This document shows positions 4,977-5,832 of a stretch of DNA of 5,832 bases, piece after piece (position 1 is the first letter of the stretch; every line of letters starts with the position of its first letter). A program made the translations under genes and the position numbers. Source of the stretch: Candidatus Nitrosopumilus sp. (GTDB taxonomy: Archaea > Thermoproteota > Nitrososphaeria > Nitrososphaerales > Nitrosopumilaceae); NCBI GenBank assembly GCA_030637455.1, contig DAOWGL010000018.1, forward strand, positions 1-5,832, in the 5' to 3' direction. The notes below the pieces were generated by a model that saw nothing but the letters and a program-made list of their open reading frames with translations, ran no database searches and was not told the DNA's origin.

Positions 4977-5180
4977 AGAAAAATAGACTTGAAGCACTAG
5001 TGAATATCTGACTTGGAAAAAAGAAAATGAAGACTGTATTTTTGGGAAATATTACGGCCTAAATTCCTCACTATCAACTCACAGGCCACCCTCGATTCCT
5101 TTGAGAATCTACAATACACTTAAGTTTCAAAAGTACGTAATAGATGTAAGAATAAAGTTCACCTCTACCCCCTGAGTCTA
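4977..5180. other. Non-coding stretch with two hairpins in a GC-richer patch
   Basis: I see no convincing protein gene on either strand. A locally GC-richer patch holds an inverted repeat GGCCT (5056-5060)/AGGCC (5083-5087) with a 22-nt loop containing a CTCAC direct repeat. Seven bases later comes a tight hairpin GATTC-CTTTGA-GAATC (5094-5109). These could be part of a small RNA or the 3' region of the usp transcript. Family unknown. Confidence 0.35.
5150..5160 (+). promoter_or_regulatory. TATA-like box upstream of the first micro-ORF pair
   Basis: GAATAAAG within this stretch is centred about 26 bp upstream of the ATG at 5181. This is the spacing of a leaderless archaeal transcript. It gives modest support that something is transcribed from about 5180. 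Confidence 0.4.
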
Positions 5181-5294
5181 ATGTATGACGGCTCTAAAGG
5201 AAATGAAACGGGATTTTGTATGGGCTTGTTCTATTTTATTATTTTAGATTCTAAACTCTTAAGTTCATTCAATAGAAAGAAAAATCGCTTATGA
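5181..5294 (+). CDS. Micro-ORF, 37 aa, first of a coupled pair (uncertain)
   Basis: ATG 5181 opens a frame starting MYDGSKGNETGFCMG, followed by a short hydrophobic stretch (LFYFIIL) and a basic tail (NRKKNRL). Its TGA at 5292-5294 overlaps the ATG of the next micro-ORF as ATGA. The TATA-like box spacing fits this start. A competing frame from ATG 5185 gives a 20-residue peptide, MTALKEMKRDFVWACSILLF, ending at 5247, and looks at least as protein-like. Only one of the two is likely real, and neither is recognised. It could also be untranslated leader of the downstream peptide gene. Confidence 0.3.
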   Translation: MYDGSKGNETGFCMGLFYFIILDSKLLSSFNRKKNRL

Positions 5295-5392
5295 TACTAT
5301 CTGGAATCCTATCCAATACAATTGCAAGATGGATGATAATGGTTGGAATAGCAATCGTTGTTATTACTCTGGTTGGATCTATTCTAAAATAA
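5291..5392 (+). CDS. Single-span membrane micropeptide, 33 aa
   Basis: ATG 5291 opens a peptide starting MILSGILSNTIARW. A clean membrane span, about residues 14-31 (WMIMVGIAIVVITLVGSI), follows and it ends in LK. The single Arg before the span and Lys after it make topology ambiguous. The ATG overlaps the preceding frame's stop as ATGA, suggesting translational coupling if that frame is real. A TATA-like stretch (around 5250-5262, TAAACTCTTAAG) about 35 bp upstream could alternatively drive it alone. A 17-bp palindrome begins directly after its stop. The length and layout are like small membrane regulators or type I toxin-like peptides, but no family is recognised. Confidence 0.5.
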   Translation: MILSGILSNTIARWMIMVGIAIVVITLVGSILK

Positions 5393-5409
5393 AGATTAGA
5401 TTCTAATCT
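5393..5409. repeat. 17-bp perfect palindrome directly after the 33-aa micropeptide
   Basis: AGATTAGA-T-TCTAATCT has 8-bp arms around a single central base and starts immediately after the TAA at 5390-5392. As DNA it could be an operator. As RNA it would fold with a six-bp stem and a five-nt loop, possibly a processing or termination signal. No T-tract follows. Confidence 0.5.
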
Positions 5410-5441
5410 GAAGTTGAATTATGAAAGATAATTGATAACAT

Positions 5442-5461
5442 GTGTGCTTTTTTGAACACAC
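5442..5461 (+). terminator. Hairpin with T6 loop, possible transcription terminator
   Basis: GTGTG (5442-5446) and CACAC (5457-5461) pair around a loop of CTTTTTTGAA, and two further T-A pairs are possible with a bulged C. The T6 run is the type of signal at which archaeal RNA polymerase tends to stop. It lies between the two micro-ORF pairs, so it may end the first transcript before the promoter of the second. Confidence 0.35.
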
Positions 5462-5463
5462 TT

Positions 5464-5477
5464 TATTCTAAATAATC
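5464..5477 (+). promoter_or_regulatory. TATA-like box of the second micro-ORF pair
   Basis: TATTCTAAATAATC is centred about 25-27 bp upstream of the GTG/ATG at 5495-5500. This is good spacing for a leaderless transcript and supports the small acidic ORF as a real gene. Confidence 0.5.
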
Positions 5478-5497
5478 AAATTTTCTTGAGATATGTG

Positions 5498-5551
5498 ATG
5501 GATGAAGAAGACGTTGAAAGAGCTGAATGGGAATGGCTCAAAAAGAAATGA
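5498..5551 (+). CDS. Acidic 17-aa micropeptide, first of a coupled pair
   Basis: The frame reads MDEEDVERAEWEWLKKK and stops at TGA 5549. An in-frame GTG at 5495 directly before would add one residue. The peptide is strongly helical in character, with an acidic front, two Trp and a triple-Lys end. A TATA-like box is placed correctly for a leaderless start. The TGA overlaps the ATG of the next ORF as ATGA, a classic translational-coupling arrangement. It is too short for family assignment. It may act as a leader peptide or as a soluble partner of the following membrane peptide. Confidence 0.45.
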   Translation: MDEEDVERAEWEWLKKK

Positions 5552-5646
5552 ATAAAATTATAAAATATTCTCTGTATGGGATTTTTGCCTTTAGTGTAGC
5601 AATTACCGTTTTTACTATCGCTTTTTATCAAAGTATTTTATTTTGA
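5548..5646 (+). CDS. Single-span membrane micropeptide, 32 aa
   Basis: ATG 5548 opens a peptide starting MNKIIKYSLYGIF, with a membrane span over about residues 8-26 (SLYGIFAFSVAITVFTIAF) and a short tail YQSILF. Two Lys and no acidic residues precede the span, so by the positive-inside rule the N-terminus should face the cytoplasm. The ATG overlaps the stop of the acidic 17-mer as ATGA. I do not recognise it. It could be a small subunit or accessory of a membrane complex, or a regulator. It is comparable in size and layout to the 33-aa peptide at 5291 but has no clear sequence similarity to it. Confidence 0.5.
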   Translation: MNKIIKYSLYGIFAFSVAITVFTIAFYQSILF

Positions 5647-5718
5647 TTTCTGCAAAATCATAAGTTCAGTGTTCCAAAAGAGGTACTCATCTTTGAAAAT
5701 TAAAAAATAGTATTAGTC

Positions 5719-5832
5719 ATGCGGTATAATACAGAGAAACATCCTATTTCCCCAATGGAAAGAAAGTGTCTATGTTGTGGTAAAATATTTGAGAATAGAG
5801 CAAGTGATTATTGTAGTCAAACATGTGCGGAA
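5719..5832 (+). CDS. DUF2116-like zinc-ribbon protein (truncated by right edge)
   Basis: ATG 5719 opens a frame still open at the window end after 38 codons. The zinc ribbon begins RKCLCCGKIFENRASDYC and continues SQTCAE: C17 (or C19)/C20, then C32-x3-C36. A CxxC-G-K-x-I start, an acidic-residue-YC turn and a CSxxCxE end match the archaeal DUF2116 zinc-ribbon pattern (CxxCGKPI...FCSxEC). That family usually has one N-terminal zinc ribbon and often a C-terminal membrane helix, which would lie outside the window. An internal ATG at 5755 is an alternative start closer to the ribbon. An A/T-rich, TATA-like stretch (5691-5709) is upstream. Function of the family is unknown to me. Confidence 0.75.
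   Translation, partial: MRYNTEKHPISPMERKCLCCGKIFENRASDYCSQTCAE

Noticed and set aside
5029..5064. ATG-initiated 11-codon frame starting MKTVFLGN
   Set aside because: Too short, no promoter at proper distance, and it ends inside the hairpin region.

Overview
The window looks like a piece of an AT-rich archaeal chromosome, most likely from an ammonia-oxidising Nitrososphaerota (Thaumarchaeota) of the Nitrosopumilus/Nitrosarchaeum type. This assignment is inference. It rests on low GC content, TATA-like boxes about 22-30 bp upstream of start codons with no room for a 5' leader (leaderless style), non-ATG starts, very small zinc-ribbon proteins of archaeal type, and UspA-like proteins next to a Cu(I) ATPase. 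No rRNA, tRNA, IS element, CRISPR array or integrase was found.

Layout. Positions 1-502 (minus strand) hold the first 24 codons of a gene running off the left edge, a 43-aa zinc-ribbon protein one base upstream of it, and a separate 79-aa coiled-coil/CxxC protein. The last is divergent from a large copper-ATPase gene (553-2688, plus) with a 50-bp shared promoter region. The ATPase has an N-terminal YHS metal-binding domain instead of the usual HMA domain. Tail-to-tail with it, sharing a palindromic stop, is a SAM-dependent methyltransferase (2685-3323, minus). A 204-bp non-coding gap (3324-3527) follows; it is rich in inverted repeats and contains a possible three-way-junction RNA. Then come two paralogous universal stress proteins (3528-3959 and 4545-4976, plus). 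Between them lie a tiny membrane peptide that may be frameshifted, a 35-aa Cys-rich protein and, on the minus strand, a decayed C-terminal half of a third universal stress protein that is easy to miss. From 4977 to the right edge there is no conventional gene. This stretch holds two hairpins in a locally GC-rich patch, two pairs of micro-ORFs each joined by an ATGA overlap and each ending in a single-membrane-span peptide, a 17-bp palindrome, a T-rich hairpin, and finally the start of a DUF2116-like zinc-ribbon gene.

How the parts may work together. The clearest function is Cu(I) export by the P1B-1 ATPase, which matters in organisms whose energy metabolism is thought to depend heavily on copper enzymes. 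The universal stress proteins are probable nucleotide-binding stress modulators. Several small Cys-rich proteins (43, 79, 35 and at least 38 aa), together with the YHS domain, give the region a metal/thiol theme, but no direct functional link can be shown from sequence alone. The most unusual parts are the micro-ORF pairs, the structured intergenic regions and the broken genes between the two stress-protein genes.
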